DNA from: Streptomyces thermovulgaris
Lineage (GTDB): Bacteria; Actinomycetota; Actinomycetes; Streptomycetales; Streptomycetaceae
Length of the DNA stretch: 54,311 bases
Reading direction: 5' to 3'
Assembly: GCF_002155915.1 (NCBI RefSeq)
Contig: NZ_MUME01000009.1
Coordinates: 1 to 54,311, forward strand
The position numbers and the translations under genes are program-made. The notes beneath the pieces were generated by a model, which was given only the letters and a program-made list of their open reading frames with translations, was not told where the DNA came from and ran no database searches. Below are positions 31,496-40,518 of the stretch, one piece after another; positions within the stretch are counted from its first letter, which is position 1, and each line of letters starts with the position of its first letter.

Positions 31496-32701
31496 GTGCC
31501 CGAACCCGAATCCCACCAGAGCCGCGCCGCAGACCACCGTGTCCATCCGCACGCCGCGACCCTGAAACGGCTGGAGAAGTCCTCCGGATCGCTGGCCGCA
31601 CAGGCCATCGCCCGCATGGACGAGACGCTGCCGTGGTACCGGGCGATGCCGCCGGAGAACCGTTCCTGGATCGGACTGGTGGCCCAGGCGGGCATCGCCG
31701 CCTTCACCGAGTGGTTCCGGCGGCCCGACGCGCCCCAGGCCATCTCCACCGATGTGTTCGGGACCGCACCGCGCGAGCTGACCCGGGCGATCACGCTGCG
31801 GCAGACCGTGGAGATGGTGCGCACCACGATCGAGGTCATGGAGTCCGCCATCGACGAGGTGGCGGCACCCGGGGACGAGGCCGTGCTGCGCGAGGCACTG
31901 CTCGTGTACGCGCGCGAGATCGCCTTCGCCACCGCCCAGGTGTACGCCCAGGCCGCCGAGGCGCGCGGCGCCTGGGACGCCCGGCTGGAGTCCCTGGTCG
32001 TCAATGCCGTGCTCAGCGGGGAGGCCGACGAGGGCGCGGTGTCCCGGGCCGCCGCCCTGGGATGGAACGCGCCCGAGCATGTGTGCGTGGTGCTCGGGAC
32101 CGCGCCCGACGGGGACTCCGAGCTGACCGTCGAGGCCATCCGGCGGGCCGCCCGGCACGCCAAGCTCCAGGTGCTCACCGGGGTGCTCGGGAACCGGCTG
32201 GTGGTGATCGCGGGCGGGAGCGACAATCCGCTGGCGGTGGCCAAGTCGCTGATCGGCCCCTTCGCCCCCGGGCCCGTGGTCGCCGGCCCGGTCGTGCCCG
32301 ACCTGCTCACCGCCACCCGGTCCGCCCAGGCCGCCGCGGCCGGGCTGAAGGCGTGCTCCGCCTGGCAGGACGCGCCGCGGCCGGTGCTGGCCGACGACCT
32401 GCTGCCGGAGCGCGCCATCGCCGGCGATCCGAGTGCGCGCGAGCAGTTGGTAGAGGAGATCTACAGACCGCTGAAGGAGGCCGGATCGGCCCTGCTGGAA
32501 ACCCTCAGCGTCTATCTGGAACAGGCGAGCAGTCTCGAAGGCGCGGCGAGAATGCTCTTCGTTCACCCGAACACCGTGCGCTACCGGCTCCGACGTGTGA
32601 CTGACGTCACCGGCTGGTCGCCCTCCGATGTACGATCCGCGTTCACACTACGAATCGCGCTGATCCTGGGGCGTCTGGCTGATGGAGATCCCCAGGCCTA
32701 G
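31496..32701 (+). CDS. fasR: PucR-type activator of fatty-acid synthesis (FasR)
   Basis: A 401-aa regulator. The GGDEF-like central region (about 165-290, CVVLGTAPDGDSELTVEAIRR) and C-terminal HTH_30 domain (VYLEQASSLEGAARMLFVHP then NTVRYRLRRV, about 345-380) define the PucR/CdaR family. Its position directly upstream of fabD identifies it as the FasR orthologue; in S. coelicolor this protein (SCO2386) activates the fab operon. GTG 31496. fabD starts 90 bp downstream, with a palindrome in the gap that could be its binding site. Confidence 0.93.
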   Translation: MPEPESHQSRAADHRVHPHAATLKRLEKSSGSLAAQAIARMDETLPWYRAMPPENRSWIGLVAQAGIAAFTEWFRRPDAPQAISTDVFGTAPRELTRAITLRQTVEMVRTTIEVMESAIDEVAAPGDEAVLREALLVYAREIAFATAQVYAQAAEARGAWDARLESLVVNAVLSGEADEGAVSRAAALGWNAPEHVCVVLGTAPDGDSELTVEAIRRAARHAKLQVLTGVLGNRLVVIAGGSDNPLAVAKSLIGPFAPGPVVAGPVVPDLLTATRSAQAAAAGLKACSAWQDAPRPVLADDLLPERAIAGDPSAREQLVEEIYRPLKEAGSALLETLSVYLEQASSLEGAARMLFVHPNTVRYRLRRVTDVTGWSPSDVRSAFTLRIALILGRLADGDPQA

Positions 32702-32703
32702 GC

Positions 32704-32724
32704 TTTTGTCGGGGGTCCACAAAA
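32704..32724. promoter_or_regulatory. Inverted repeat upstream of fabD, candidate FasR site
   Basis: TTTTGT (32704-32709) and ACAAAA (32719-32724) form a symmetric A/T-rich repeat around a 9-bp GC spacer. A TAGGCT -10-like hexamer at 32699-32704 abuts it, so the repeat would span the fabD transcription start. It is the only such A/T-rich symmetric element in the gap. Confidence 0.5.
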
Positions 32725-32790
32725 CCCCTCCGTGTTCTTCGTCCCTGTCCTCACGGGCGGCTCCGGCCGTCCCCAAGAGAGAGTGTGAGA

Positions 32791-33702
32791 GTGCTCGTAC
32801 TCGTCGCTCCTGGCCAAGGCGCCCAGACGCCCGGCTTCCTGACTCCCTGGCTCGAACTGCCCGGTGCCACCGACCGTGTGAACGCCTGGTCGGACGCCAT
32901 CGGACTGGACCTCGTCCACTACGGGACGCAGGCCGACGCGGACGCGATCCGCGACACCGCGGTGGCCCAGCCGCTGCTGGTGGCCGCCGGCCTGCTGTCG
33001 GCCTCGGCACTGGGTGACATCAACGCGGACGTGGTCGCGGGCCACAGCGTCGGTGAGATCACCGCCGCGGCGTTCGCGGGCGTCCTGGACGACATCTCCG
33101 CCCTGACCCTGGTGCGCAAGCGGGGCCAGGCCATGGCCGAGGCCGCCGCGATCACCCGGACCGGCATGTCGGCGCTGCTCGGCGGCGACCCGGAGGTGTC
33201 CGTCGCGCATCTGAAGAAGCTGGGCCTGACCCCGGCGAACGTCAACGGCGCGGGCCAGATCGTGGCCGCCGGCACCCTGGAGCAGCTGGCCGCGCTGAAC
33301 GAGGACAAGCCCGAGGGTGTGCGCAGGATCGTCCCGCTGCAGGTGGCCGGTGCCTTCCACACGCACCACATGGCCCCCGCGGTCGACAAGCTGGCCGAGG
33401 CCGCCAAGGCGCTCACCCCCACCGACCCGAAGGTCATCTACGTCTCCAACAAGGACGGCCGGGCCGTGCACAGCGGCGCCGAGATCGTCGAGCGGCTGGT
33501 CGGCCAGGTCGCCAACCCCGTCCGCTGGGATCTGTGCATGGAGACCTTCAAGGAGCTCGGCGTCACCGCCCTGATCGAGGTGTGCCCCGGCGGCACGCTG
33601 ACCGGTCTGGCCAAGCGCGCGCTGCCCGGCGTGAAGACGCTGGCGCTGAAGACCCCCGACGACCTCGACGCGGCCCGCGAGCTCATCTCCGAGCACGCCT
33701 GA
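32791..33702 (+). CDS. fabD: Malonyl-CoA:ACP transacylase FabD
   Basis: A 303-aa enzyme that loads malonyl from CoA onto ACP. GTG 32791 gives MLVLVAPGQGAQTPGF, the known Streptomyces start; GTG 32785 would add two residues. It has the active-site loop GHSVGEITAAAFAG (Ser in GHS), an Arg in KRGQAMAEAA, and catalytic His in AFHTHHM, with the Q-G-A oxyanion motif at the N terminus. In Streptomyces this single transacylase serves fatty-acid and some polyketide synthases. It is first in the operon with fabH, acpP and fabF. Confidence 0.98.
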   Translation: MLVLVAPGQGAQTPGFLTPWLELPGATDRVNAWSDAIGLDLVHYGTQADADAIRDTAVAQPLLVAAGLLSASALGDINADVVAGHSVGEITAAAFAGVLDDISALTLVRKRGQAMAEAAAITRTGMSALLGGDPEVSVAHLKKLGLTPANVNGAGQIVAAGTLEQLAALNEDKPEGVRRIVPLQVAGAFHTHHMAPAVDKLAEAAKALTPTDPKVIYVSNKDGRAVHSGAEIVERLVGQVANPVRWDLCMETFKELGVTALIEVCPGGTLTGLAKRALPGVKTLALKTPDDLDAARELISEHA

Positions 33703-33725
33703 CGATCCCTGAGGAGCCGACGATC

Positions 33726-34757
33726 ATGCCGAAGATCAAACCCGCCAAGGGCGCCCCGTACGCGCGCATTCTGGGCGTAGGCGGCTACCGGCCCACGCGC
33801 GTGGTGCCCAACGAGGTGATCCTCGAGAAGATCGACTCGTCCGACGAGTGGATCCGCTCGCGCTCCGGCATCGAGACCCGGCACTGGGCGTCGCCCGAGG
33901 AGACCGTCGCGGCGATGTCGATCGAGGCCTCCGGCAAGGCGATCGCGAGCGCCGGGATCGACGCCTCGCAGATCGGCGCCGTGATCGTCTCGACCGTCTC
34001 GCACTTCAGCCAGACCCCGGCCATCGCCACCGAGATCGCCGACAAGCTGGGCACGGACAAGGCGGCCGCCTTCGACATCTCGGCGGGCTGCGCCGGTTTC
34101 GGCTACGGCCTCACCCTGGCCAAGGGCATGATCGTCGAGGGATCGGCGGAGTACGTCCTCGTCATCGGCGTGGAGCGGCTCAGCGACCTGACCGACCTGG
34201 AGGACCGGGCCACGGCCTTCCTGTTCGGCGACGGCGCCGGCGCGGTCGTGGTCGGTCCCTCCGAGGAGCCCGGGATCGGTCCGACCATCTGGGGCTCGGA
34301 GGGCGACAAGGCCCAGACGATCAAGCAGACCGTGCCCTGGGACCGCTTCCGCAAGGCCGACGCGGCCGACCTTCCCCGGGACAGCGAGGGCAACGTCAAG
34401 TTCCCCGCGATCACGCAGGAGGGCCAGGCGGTGTTCCGCTGGGCCGTGTTCGAGATGGCGAAGGTCGCCCAGCAGGCGCTGGACGCGGCCGGGATCACCC
34501 CGGACGAACTGGACGTCTTCATCCCGCACCAGGCCAATGTGCGGATCATCGACTCGATGGTGAAGACCCTCAAACTGCCGGAGCGTGTCACGGTCGCCCG
34601 TGACATCCGCACCACCGGCAACACCTCGGCCGCCTCGATTCCGCTCGCGATGGAGCGGCTTCTGGCGACCGGCGAGGCGAAGAGCGGCGACACCGCGCTC
34701 GTCATCGGCTTCGGGGCGGGTCTCGTCTACGCCGCGACGGTCGTTACCCTCCCCTAG
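33726..34757 (+). CDS. fabH: Beta-ketoacyl-ACP synthase III FabH
   Basis: A 343-aa initiating condensing enzyme, joining an acyl-CoA starter (branched or acetyl) to malonyl-ACP. The catalytic triad is visible: Cys in FDISAGCAGFGYG, His in IPHQANVRIID, and Asn in TTGNTSAAS. The ribosome binding site GAGGAG lies at 33710-33715 for ATG 33726, 23 bp after fabD. The starter specificity that yields iso/anteiso fatty acids is set by this gene. Confidence 0.98.
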   Translation: MPKIKPAKGAPYARILGVGGYRPTRVVPNEVILEKIDSSDEWIRSRSGIETRHWASPEETVAAMSIEASGKAIASAGIDASQIGAVIVSTVSHFSQTPAIATEIADKLGTDKAAAFDISAGCAGFGYGLTLAKGMIVEGSAEYVLVIGVERLSDLTDLEDRATAFLFGDGAGAVVVGPSEEPGIGPTIWGSEGDKAQTIKQTVPWDRFRKADAADLPRDSEGNVKFPAITQEGQAVFRWAVFEMAKVAQQALDAAGITPDELDVFIPHQANVRIIDSMVKTLKLPERVTVARDIRTTGNTSAASIPLAMERLLATGEAKSGDTALVIGFGAGLVYAATVVTLP

Positions 34758-34858
34758 GCACTCCGTGCCGGATCATGTTTCCGGCATGGGAGCCGCATCA
34801 CCTGCCGCTGCCGCGGTGGGCGCCACACCCTCTGGAATAGTTGCGAAGGAGCGCCGAC

Positions 34859-35107
34859 ATGGCCGCCACTCAGGAAGAGATCGTCGCCGGTCTCGCGGAG
34901 ATCGTGAACGAGATCGCCGGGATCCCGGTCGAGGACGTCCAGCTGGACAAGTCCTTCACCGACGACCTGGACGTCGACTCGCTGTCCATGGTCGAGGTCG
35001 TCGTCGCCGCCGAGGAGCGCTTCGACGTCAAGATCCCCGACGAGGACGTCAAGAACCTCAAGACGGTCCGCGACGCGACCGAGTACATCCTCAAGCACCA
35101 GAGCTGA
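34859..35107 (+). CDS. acpP: Acyl carrier protein AcpP
   Basis: An 82-aa acidic carrier. The phosphopantetheine serine is in DDLDVDSLSMVEVV (D-S-L). ATG 34859 is preceded by GAAGGAG. It is the third gene of the fab operon, after a 101-bp gap. A near-palindromic hairpin (GAGCTG at 35101-35106 with CAGCTC at 35119-35124) spans its stop codon and might stabilise or attenuate the mRNA before fabF, which would help raise ACP relative to the condensing enzymes. That last point is inference. Confidence 0.98.
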   Translation: MAATQEEIVAGLAEIVNEIAGIPVEDVQLDKSFTDDLDVDSLSMVEVVVAAEERFDVKIPDEDVKNLKTVRDATEYILKHQS

Positions 35108-35216
35108 TCGACCGATCACAGCTCTGGGCTGACTGCCCCGCCACCCGGCGGTGGCGCCGTTGTCCCCCGCGCGAGCGGGGGTGGTCCTCCTCGAATCCGC
35201 TGGAGAAAGAATTCCC

Positions 35217-36488
35217 GTGAGCTCGACCAATCGCACCGTGGTCGTCACCGGTATCGGCGCAACCACACCGCTGGGTGGCGACGCAGCCTCGACCTGGGAG
35301 GGACTGGTCGCCGGCAAGTCCGGTGTGAAGCCCCTGACCCAGGACTGGGCGGCCGCCCAAGCCGTCCGGATCGCGGCCCCGGTGGCCGTGGAACCGACCG
35401 AGATCCTTCCTCGGCCGCAGGCACGCCGTCTGGACCGTTCCGCGCAGTTCGCGCTGATCGCCGCCCAGGAGGCCTGGAAGGACGCCGGTTTCACCGGCAA
35501 GGCGGGCGAGGGCGCCCCCGTCGACCCGGACCGGCTCGGCACGGTCGTCGCCTCCGGCATCGGCGGTGTGACGACCCTGCTGGAGCAGTACGACGTGCTG
35601 AAGGAGAAGGGCGTACGCCGTGTCTCCCCGCACACCGTCCCCATGCTGATGCCGAACAGCCCCTCGGCCAACGTGGGCCTGTTCGTGGGTGCCCGCGCCG
35701 GTGTGCACACGCCGGTCTCCGCGTGCGCCTCGGGTGCCGAGGCCATCGGCTACGCCATTGAGATGATCCGCACCGGCCGCGCCGACGTCGTCGTCGCCGG
35801 CGGTACGGAGGCGGCGATCCACCCGCTGCCCATCGCCGCGTTCGGCAACATGATGGCGATGTCCAAGAACAACGAGAACCCCCAGGGCGCCTCGCGTCCC
35901 TACGACATCGACCGGGACGGCTTCGTCCTCGGCGAGGGCGCGGGGGTGCTCGTCCTGGAGTCCGCCGAGCACGCCGCCCAGCGCGGCGCCCGTGTCTACG
36001 CGGAGGCGGTCGGGCAGGGCATCTCCGCCGACTCCCACGACATCGTCCAGCCGGAGCCGGAGGGCCGCGGCATCGCGCACGCCCTGCAGAACCTGCTGGA
36101 GCGCACCGACCTGGACCCGGCCGAGGTCGTGCACGTCAACGCGCACGCCACGTCCACGCCGGCCGGTGACATCGCCGAGCTGAAGGCCCTGCGCAAGGTC
36201 TTCGGCGACCACGCCGACCACATCGCGGTCTCCGCGACCAAGTCGATGATCGGTCACCTGCTCGGCGGCGCGGGCGGCGTGGAGTCGGTGGCGACGGTGC
36301 TGGCCCTGTACCACCGGGTGGCCCCGCCGACGATCAACATCGACAACATCGACCCCGAGGCCGAGGCGAACGCGGACGTGGTCCGCGGAGAGGCGCGCAA
36401 GCTGCCCGCGGAGGGCAGGATCGCCGCGCTGAACGACTCGTTCGGCTTCGGCGGGCACAACGTGGTCCTGGCGTTCCGGACGGTCTGA
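35217..36488 (+). CDS. fabF: Beta-ketoacyl-ACP synthase II FabF
   Basis: A 423-aa elongating condensing enzyme (KAS II). The Cys nucleophile is in TPVSACASGAEAIG. The two His are in NAHATSTPAGD and SMIGHLLGGAGG, preceded by the Lys in SATKS. GTG 35217 has GGAGAAAG at 35202-35208; an upstream in-frame extension to 35151 is rejected for lack of a ribosome binding site and family length. It is last in the operon and followed by a perfect 32-nt palindrome. Confidence 0.98.
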   Translation: MSSTNRTVVVTGIGATTPLGGDAASTWEGLVAGKSGVKPLTQDWAAAQAVRIAAPVAVEPTEILPRPQARRLDRSAQFALIAAQEAWKDAGFTGKAGEGAPVDPDRLGTVVASGIGGVTTLLEQYDVLKEKGVRRVSPHTVPMLMPNSPSANVGLFVGARAGVHTPVSACASGAEAIGYAIEMIRTGRADVVVAGGTEAAIHPLPIAAFGNMMAMSKNNENPQGASRPYDIDRDGFVLGEGAGVLVLESAEHAAQRGARVYAEAVGQGISADSHDIVQPEPEGRGIAHALQNLLERTDLDPAEVVHVNAHATSTPAGDIAELKALRKVFGDHADHIAVSATKSMIGHLLGGAGGVESVATVLALYHRVAPPTINIDNIDPEAEANADVVRGEARKLPAEGRIAALNDSFGFGGHNVVLAFRTV

Positions 36489-36508
36489 GCAGCCGTTTTC
36501 GCACACGG

Positions 36509-36540
36509 CAAGGGCCCCCACCGGCCGGTGGGGGCCCTTG
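36509..36540. terminator. Perfect terminator palindrome after fabF
   Basis: A 32-nt uninterrupted palindrome (16-bp arms, CAAGGGCCCCCACCGG and its complement) begins 20 nt after the fabF stop and is followed by TCGTTC. It closes the fab operon and can also end the convergent DUF3145 message. Confidence 0.85.
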
Positions 36541-36749
36541 TCGTTCGGGCATCCGGGTCCGCTCGGGATCCGGCTCGGGAATCCGGGGGAACGGAGGGTC
36601 CGAAGAGGTGAATCGATCCGAGGAGGCACAACGCCGCTCCGGGGAGACCGGGAGTCCGGGGAGAGGCCGAAGAAGGCCCGGACGAGGCACGGAGGGACCG
36701 GGAGGCCGGGTGTCCGGGAAGTCCGGGGCCCGGCGGGGCCGGGAGGCCG
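36541..36749. other. Purine-rich low-complexity intergenic stretch
   Basis: About 209 bp rich in G and A on the plus strand with repeated CCGGGAG/TCCGGGGAG units. It lies between convergent genes. No supported open frame is present; I see no function beyond spacer. Confidence 0.5.
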
Positions 36750-37244
36750 TCAGACCACCTGGTGGAGCCAGCGGACCGGAGCTCCCTCACCCGCATAGCG
36801 GAACGGCTCCAGCTCGTCGTCCCAGGGCTTGCCCAGCAGCTTGGCGATCTCCGCCTCCAGGTCGGTCTCGCCCCGCTGGGAACGCAGAAGGGCGGCGCGC
36901 AGACGGTCCTCGGGGATGAGGATGTCGCCGTGGATGCCGGTGACGGCGTGGAAGATGCCGAGGTCGGGGGTGCAGCTGTAGCGCTCTCCCTCGGCGGTCG
37001 GGCAGGGCTCGGCGGTCACCTCGAAACGCAGCAGCTGCCAGCCGCGCAGGGCGGAGGCGAGCTTGGAGGCGGTACCGACCTGTCCCTGCCAGGAGAACTC
37101 CGAGCGCCAGGTGCCGGGTGAGGCGGGCTGCCGGATCCAGTCCAGGCTGACGCGCGTGCCGAGCACACCGGCGATGGCCCACTCGACGTGCGGGCACAGC
37201 GCGCGCGGCGCGGAGTGCACATACAGAACTCCACGTGTCGTCAC
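36750..37244 (-). CDS. DUF3145 family protein
   Basis: A 164-aa protein starting at GTG 37244 (MTTRGVLYVHSAPRALCPHVEWA) with GGAGG upstream; an in-frame ATG at 37286 is longer but not conserved. Conserved segments are LDWIRQPASPGTWRSEFSW, RYSCTPDLGIFHAVTGIHGD and KPWDDELEPFRYAGEGAPVRW. It is found next to fabF in actinobacteria, convergent with the fab operon. No catalytic motif is evident and the function is unknown. Confidence 0.9.
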   Translation of the reverse strand: MTTRGVLYVHSAPRALCPHVEWAIAGVLGTRVSLDWIRQPASPGTWRSEFSWQGQVGTASKLASALRGWQLLRFEVTAEPCPTAEGERYSCTPDLGIFHAVTGIHGDILIPEDRLRAALLRSQRGETDLEAEIAKLLGKPWDDELEPFRYAGEGAPVRWLHQVV

Positions 37245-37498
37245 CGGGACCTCCGGGCAGAGCGGGACAGGGGTGGGGGCGGACATGAGGTGGCGCTGAA
37301 GGCCACGTCGAGGGCGAGGCTACCCTGCAAACGCGCAAGGAGGGTGACGTACCGTCGGTCCCGGCGGCAGGAAACACCCTCCATTCACCCGGGGGGACGC
37401 TTGTACGGGTACGAGCCGCCCACTCGAGTGGGGGCGGGAACCCTCGCGCGTTCTCATGGAGAGAAGCACTGCAGGACGACCGAGGGGAGCACCAGGGC
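37245..37498. promoter_or_regulatory. Divergent promoter region with hairpin
   Basis: A 254-bp gap between DUF3145 and the SGNH lipoprotein. It includes a hairpin at 37416-37437 (CCGCCCACTC with GAGTGGGGGCGG, bulged) and a GGGGAG ribosome binding site before 37499. No gene is supported. Confidence 0.35.
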
Positions 37499-38395
37499 AT
37501 GCGGAAGCGACGTCACCGTACCCGGGCCGCTCACGCCGTGGTGGCAGCGGCCGTGCTGACCACCGCGGGCTGCTACGCCGTCGGTGACGACGCCTCCGGG
37601 GCGGGCACCGCCGGCAGGGCCTCTCGTCCGACCGCCACGCCGTCACCCGAATGGAACCCCCGCCCGAGGTCGATAGCCGCGGTCGGCGATTCGATCACCC
37701 GTGGCTTCGACGCGTGCATGGTGCTGACGGACTGCCTGGAGGCGTCCTGGGCGACGGGCACCGACCCGGAGGTCAACAGCCTGGCGCTGCGGCTGCTGGG
37801 GGAGAAGGGAACGGCCGAGCGCAGCTGGAACTATGCGGAGACCGGGTCCCGGATGGCGGACCTGAACGACCAGATGGCACGGGCCGTGCGCAGGAAGCCG
37901 GAGCTGGTGGCGGTGATGGCCGGCGCCAACGACGCCTGCCGGGAGTCGACGGCCGCGATGACGCCGGTGGCGGACTTCCGGGCCCAGTTCCAGGCCGCGA
38001 TGAACACCCTGCGCCGGGCACTGCCGACGACGCAGGTGTACGTCGCCAGCGTGCCGAATCTGAAGCGGCTGTGGTCCGAGGGCCGTACCAACCCCCTGGG
38101 CAAGCAGATCTGGAAGCTCGGCCTGTGCCCGTCGATGCTGGGCGACGCGGACGCGCTGGACGCGGCGGCCGTCAAGCGGCGCGACACGGTGCAGGAGCGG
38201 GTGCGGGCGTACAACGCGGTGCTGGAGGAGGTCTGCGCGAAGGACCGCCTCTGCCGCTTCGACGGCAATGCGGTCTTCAACTATCAGTTCAGCACCCGGC
38301 AGCTGAGCCGCTGGGACTGGTTCCACCCGAGCCGGGACGGGCAGGCGCGCCTGGCCGAGATCGCCTACCGGACCGTCACCGCGAAGAATCCGTGA
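37499..38395 (+). CDS. SGNH/GDSL-hydrolase lipoprotein
   Basis: A 298-aa exported lipoprotein. Basic N terminus, hydrophobic segment and lipobox LTTAGC (Cys about 25). The SGNH blocks are AAVGDSITRGFD (Ser nucleophile), a Gly in YAETGSRM, MAGANDACRES (Asn) and DWFHPSRDGQ (Asp and His). It is an esterase/lipase of the cell surface; substrate unknown. It overlaps the next gene by 4 nt. Confidence 0.93.
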   Translation: MRKRRHRTRAAHAVVAAAVLTTAGCYAVGDDASGAGTAGRASRPTATPSPEWNPRPRSIAAVGDSITRGFDACMVLTDCLEASWATGTDPEVNSLALRLLGEKGTAERSWNYAETGSRMADLNDQMARAVRRKPELVAVMAGANDACRESTAAMTPVADFRAQFQAAMNTLRRALPTTQVYVASVPNLKRLWSEGRTNPLGKQIWKLGLCPSMLGDADALDAAAVKRRDTVQERVRAYNAVLEEVCAKDRLCRFDGNAVFNYQFSTRQLSRWDWFHPSRDGQARLAEIAYRTVTAKNP

Positions 38396-39402
38396 TCACA
38401 AAAATGGTCCAGGGTTTCCAGGATTTCCCCAGGAGAGAACCTTTCGGCACGCTTTCCGACGGCTCCGCCGTGGAGCGCTGGACGCTGGAGCGGGCCGGGG
38501 TGCGGGTGCGCGTGCTGTCGTACGGCGGGATCGTGCAGTCGGTGGAGGTGCCGGACCGGGACGGGCGCACGGCGGACGTGGTGCTGGGCTTTCCCGGGCT
38601 GGAGGGCTATCTGGCCCATCCGGAGCCGTTCCTGGGCGCGTTGATCGGGCGGTACGCCAACCGGATCGCCCGGGGCCGCTTCCCGCTGGACGGGCACACG
38701 TACGCGCTCGAACGGAACGAGGGGACGAACTCGCTGCACGGCGGCCCCCGGGGCTTCGACAAACGGCTGTGGCGGACGGAACCGGTCGAGCACGGTGTAC
38801 GCCTCACCCGGGTCAGCCCGCACGGCGAGGAGGGCTTCCCGGGCCGGCTGGAGGTCACGGCGACGTACACCCTGGACGCGTCGGGCGCCCTGCACATCGC
38901 GTACACCGCGGTCACGGACGCGCCCACGGTGGTCAACCTGACCAACCACACGTACTGGAACCTGAGCGGCTCCCAGGACGCCGGCGGCCATGAACTGCGG
39001 CTGGCGGCCTCCCGTTACACCCCGGTCGACGCGGATCTGATCCCCACCGGCGCCCTGGCGGAGGTGGCGGGGACCCGCCTCGACTTCCGCCGGCTCCGCA
39101 CGGTGGGCCCGGGGTACGACCACAATCTGGTGCTGGACAAGGGCGTCACAAACACCCCGGTGGAGGTGGCCGAACTGCACGACCCGGCATCGGGCCGCGT
39201 TCTGACGGTGGCGACGACCGAGCCGGGCCTCCAGCTGTACACCGCCGACCACCTCGGCGCCCCCTTCGGCCCGGGCGCCGGGATCGCCCTGGAGACCCAG
39301 CACTTCCCGGACTCCCCCAACCGTCCGGAGTTCCCGAGCACCGAGCTGCGTCCGGGGGAGGTCTTCCGCTCGGAGACGGTCTACGGCTTCTCGGTGCGCT
39401 GA
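38392..39402 (+). CDS. Aldose 1-epimerase (galactose mutarotase)
   Basis: A 336-aa protein. GTG 38392 overlaps the stop of the SGNH gene (GTGA); ATG 38404 is an alternative four codons in. It has GRYANRIARGRF, NSLHGGPRGFDKRLW with catalytic His, VVNLTNHTYWNLSG with the second His, and a late ALETQHFPDSPNRPEFPS with the catalytic Glu. It interconverts alpha and beta anomers of aldoses. Coupling to an exported esterase gene has no obvious metabolic logic. Confidence 0.94.
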   Translation: MITKMVQGFQDFPRREPFGTLSDGSAVERWTLERAGVRVRVLSYGGIVQSVEVPDRDGRTADVVLGFPGLEGYLAHPEPFLGALIGRYANRIARGRFPLDGHTYALERNEGTNSLHGGPRGFDKRLWRTEPVEHGVRLTRVSPHGEEGFPGRLEVTATYTLDASGALHIAYTAVTDAPTVVNLTNHTYWNLSGSQDAGGHELRLAASRYTPVDADLIPTGALAEVAGTRLDFRRLRTVGPGYDHNLVLDKGVTNTPVEVAELHDPASGRVLTVATTEPGLQLYTADHLGAPFGPGAGIALETQHFPDSPNRPEFPSTELRPGEVFRSETVYGFSVR

Positions 39403-39441
39403 CCGCACCGGAGCACGGGCCCCGCGGCCGGAGGGCGCACA

Positions 39442-39477
39442 AGCCCCGGCCCAGGGTCAGGGTCCCGGACCGGGGCT
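39442..39477. terminator. Candidate bidirectional terminator
   Basis: AGCCCCGG (39442-39449) pairs with CCGGGGCT (39470-39477) around a 20-nt loop, between convergent epimerase and EI24 genes. Confidence 0.5.
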
Positions 39478-39571
39478 GCTCATGGGCAGCACTGTCCCGG
39501 TCCGACGCTAACCGCGGCGGCGGCGCGAGCGGCCGGCGTTCCATCAGCCCGCCGCAACCTCGTACAAACTT

Positions 39572-40366
39572 TCACATGTCCCCGCCGCCGACGGCGGGCT
39601 CCGGGACGGGCGTGCCGCCCGTCTCCTCGCCCAGCAGCTCACGCGTGAGCAGGGTGGCGCCCGCGACCGCGCCCGGCATGAGGAACACCGCCACGAACGG
39701 CACCAGGAAGGCCAGGCCGAGCGGCGTGCCGAAGCCCCACACCAGCGGCTTGCGGGCGCGCAGCAGCTCCAGGCGGCCGCGGAGCTCGACGCCGCGGCGC
39801 TGAAGGGCGACGGCGGTCAGCTCCTCGGTGAGGAAGAACCCGGTGACGAAGAACCCGATCACCGGCACCACCGTCTGGCCGACGAAGGGCAGGAACCCCA
39901 GCACGAAGAGCAGAAGGCCCCACAGCCCGGCGCGGACCAGGATGCGCAGGCTGTCCCGGGCCGAGATCCACAGCTCCTTCCAGAGCGGCAGACCGGACTC
40001 GGGCGCCGTGCCGTCGGGGGAGGCGTCCCGGTCGACGTCCTCGGACAGGCTCTCGTAGAAGGGCTGGCCGATCAGGAGGGTCACCGCGGTGAAGGTGAGC
40101 ACGGCGAGCAGCAGGCCGAGGGCGAACAGCACGGCGGTCAGCAGGCCGCGGAAGAGCCCGAGCCAGGGGCTCGGCCAGTCGTCGGCGAAGGGGGTCGCCC
40201 AGCTGACGAGGTCCCCGCCCCACAGGGCGAGCGCGATCAGCGCCGCCGTGTACAGCACCAGGGTGATCAGCCCGGGCAGCAGGCCGAAGCCGTACGCCTT
40301 CCGGTGCTGGGCCATCCACCGCTGGCCCTTCAGGAGATATCCGAAACCCACCCCTAGATCACGCAT
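39572..40366 (-). CDS. EI24-domain (CysZ-like) membrane protein
   Basis: A 264-aa polytopic protein. It begins MRDLGVGFGYLLKGQRWM, then long hydrophobic helices (FGLLPGLITLVLYTAALIAL and others) and a reentrant LLIGQPFYESLSEDVD followed by VGQTVVPVIGFFVTGFFLTEE. These are features of the etoposide-induced EI24/CysZ family; CysZ transports sulfate in E. coli, but the substrate in actinobacteria is not established. The C terminus ends in a Gly/Asp-rich tail. It is convergent with the epimerase gene. Confidence 0.9.
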   Translation of the reverse strand: MRDLGVGFGYLLKGQRWMAQHRKAYGFGLLPGLITLVLYTAALIALALWGGDLVSWATPFADDWPSPWLGLFRGLLTAVLFALGLLLAVLTFTAVTLLIGQPFYESLSEDVDRDASPDGTAPESGLPLWKELWISARDSLRILVRAGLWGLLLFVLGFLPFVGQTVVPVIGFFVTGFFLTEELTAVALQRRGVELRGRLELLRARKPLVWGFGTPLGLAFLVPFVAVFLMPGAVAGATLLTRELLGEETGGTPVPEPAVGGGDM

Positions 40367-40518
40367 GGGAAAACCTTATCGAGGGCCCTGCCGGGGCTCT
40401 CACGGCCCACCCCGGCCGCACCCGGCCGCCGTTGAGTCGAACAGGCCCGCACCGCCGTACCGCTCTGCGGGAACTACTGTGTCCCCCCGGTGAACGGCAG
40501 TCAGGTCGAGGAGGGCGG

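Noticed and set aside
32785..32790. Alternative fabD start two codons upstream
   Set aside because: GTG 32791 gives the N terminus MLVLVAPGQ known for the Streptomyces enzyme; the difference is trivial.
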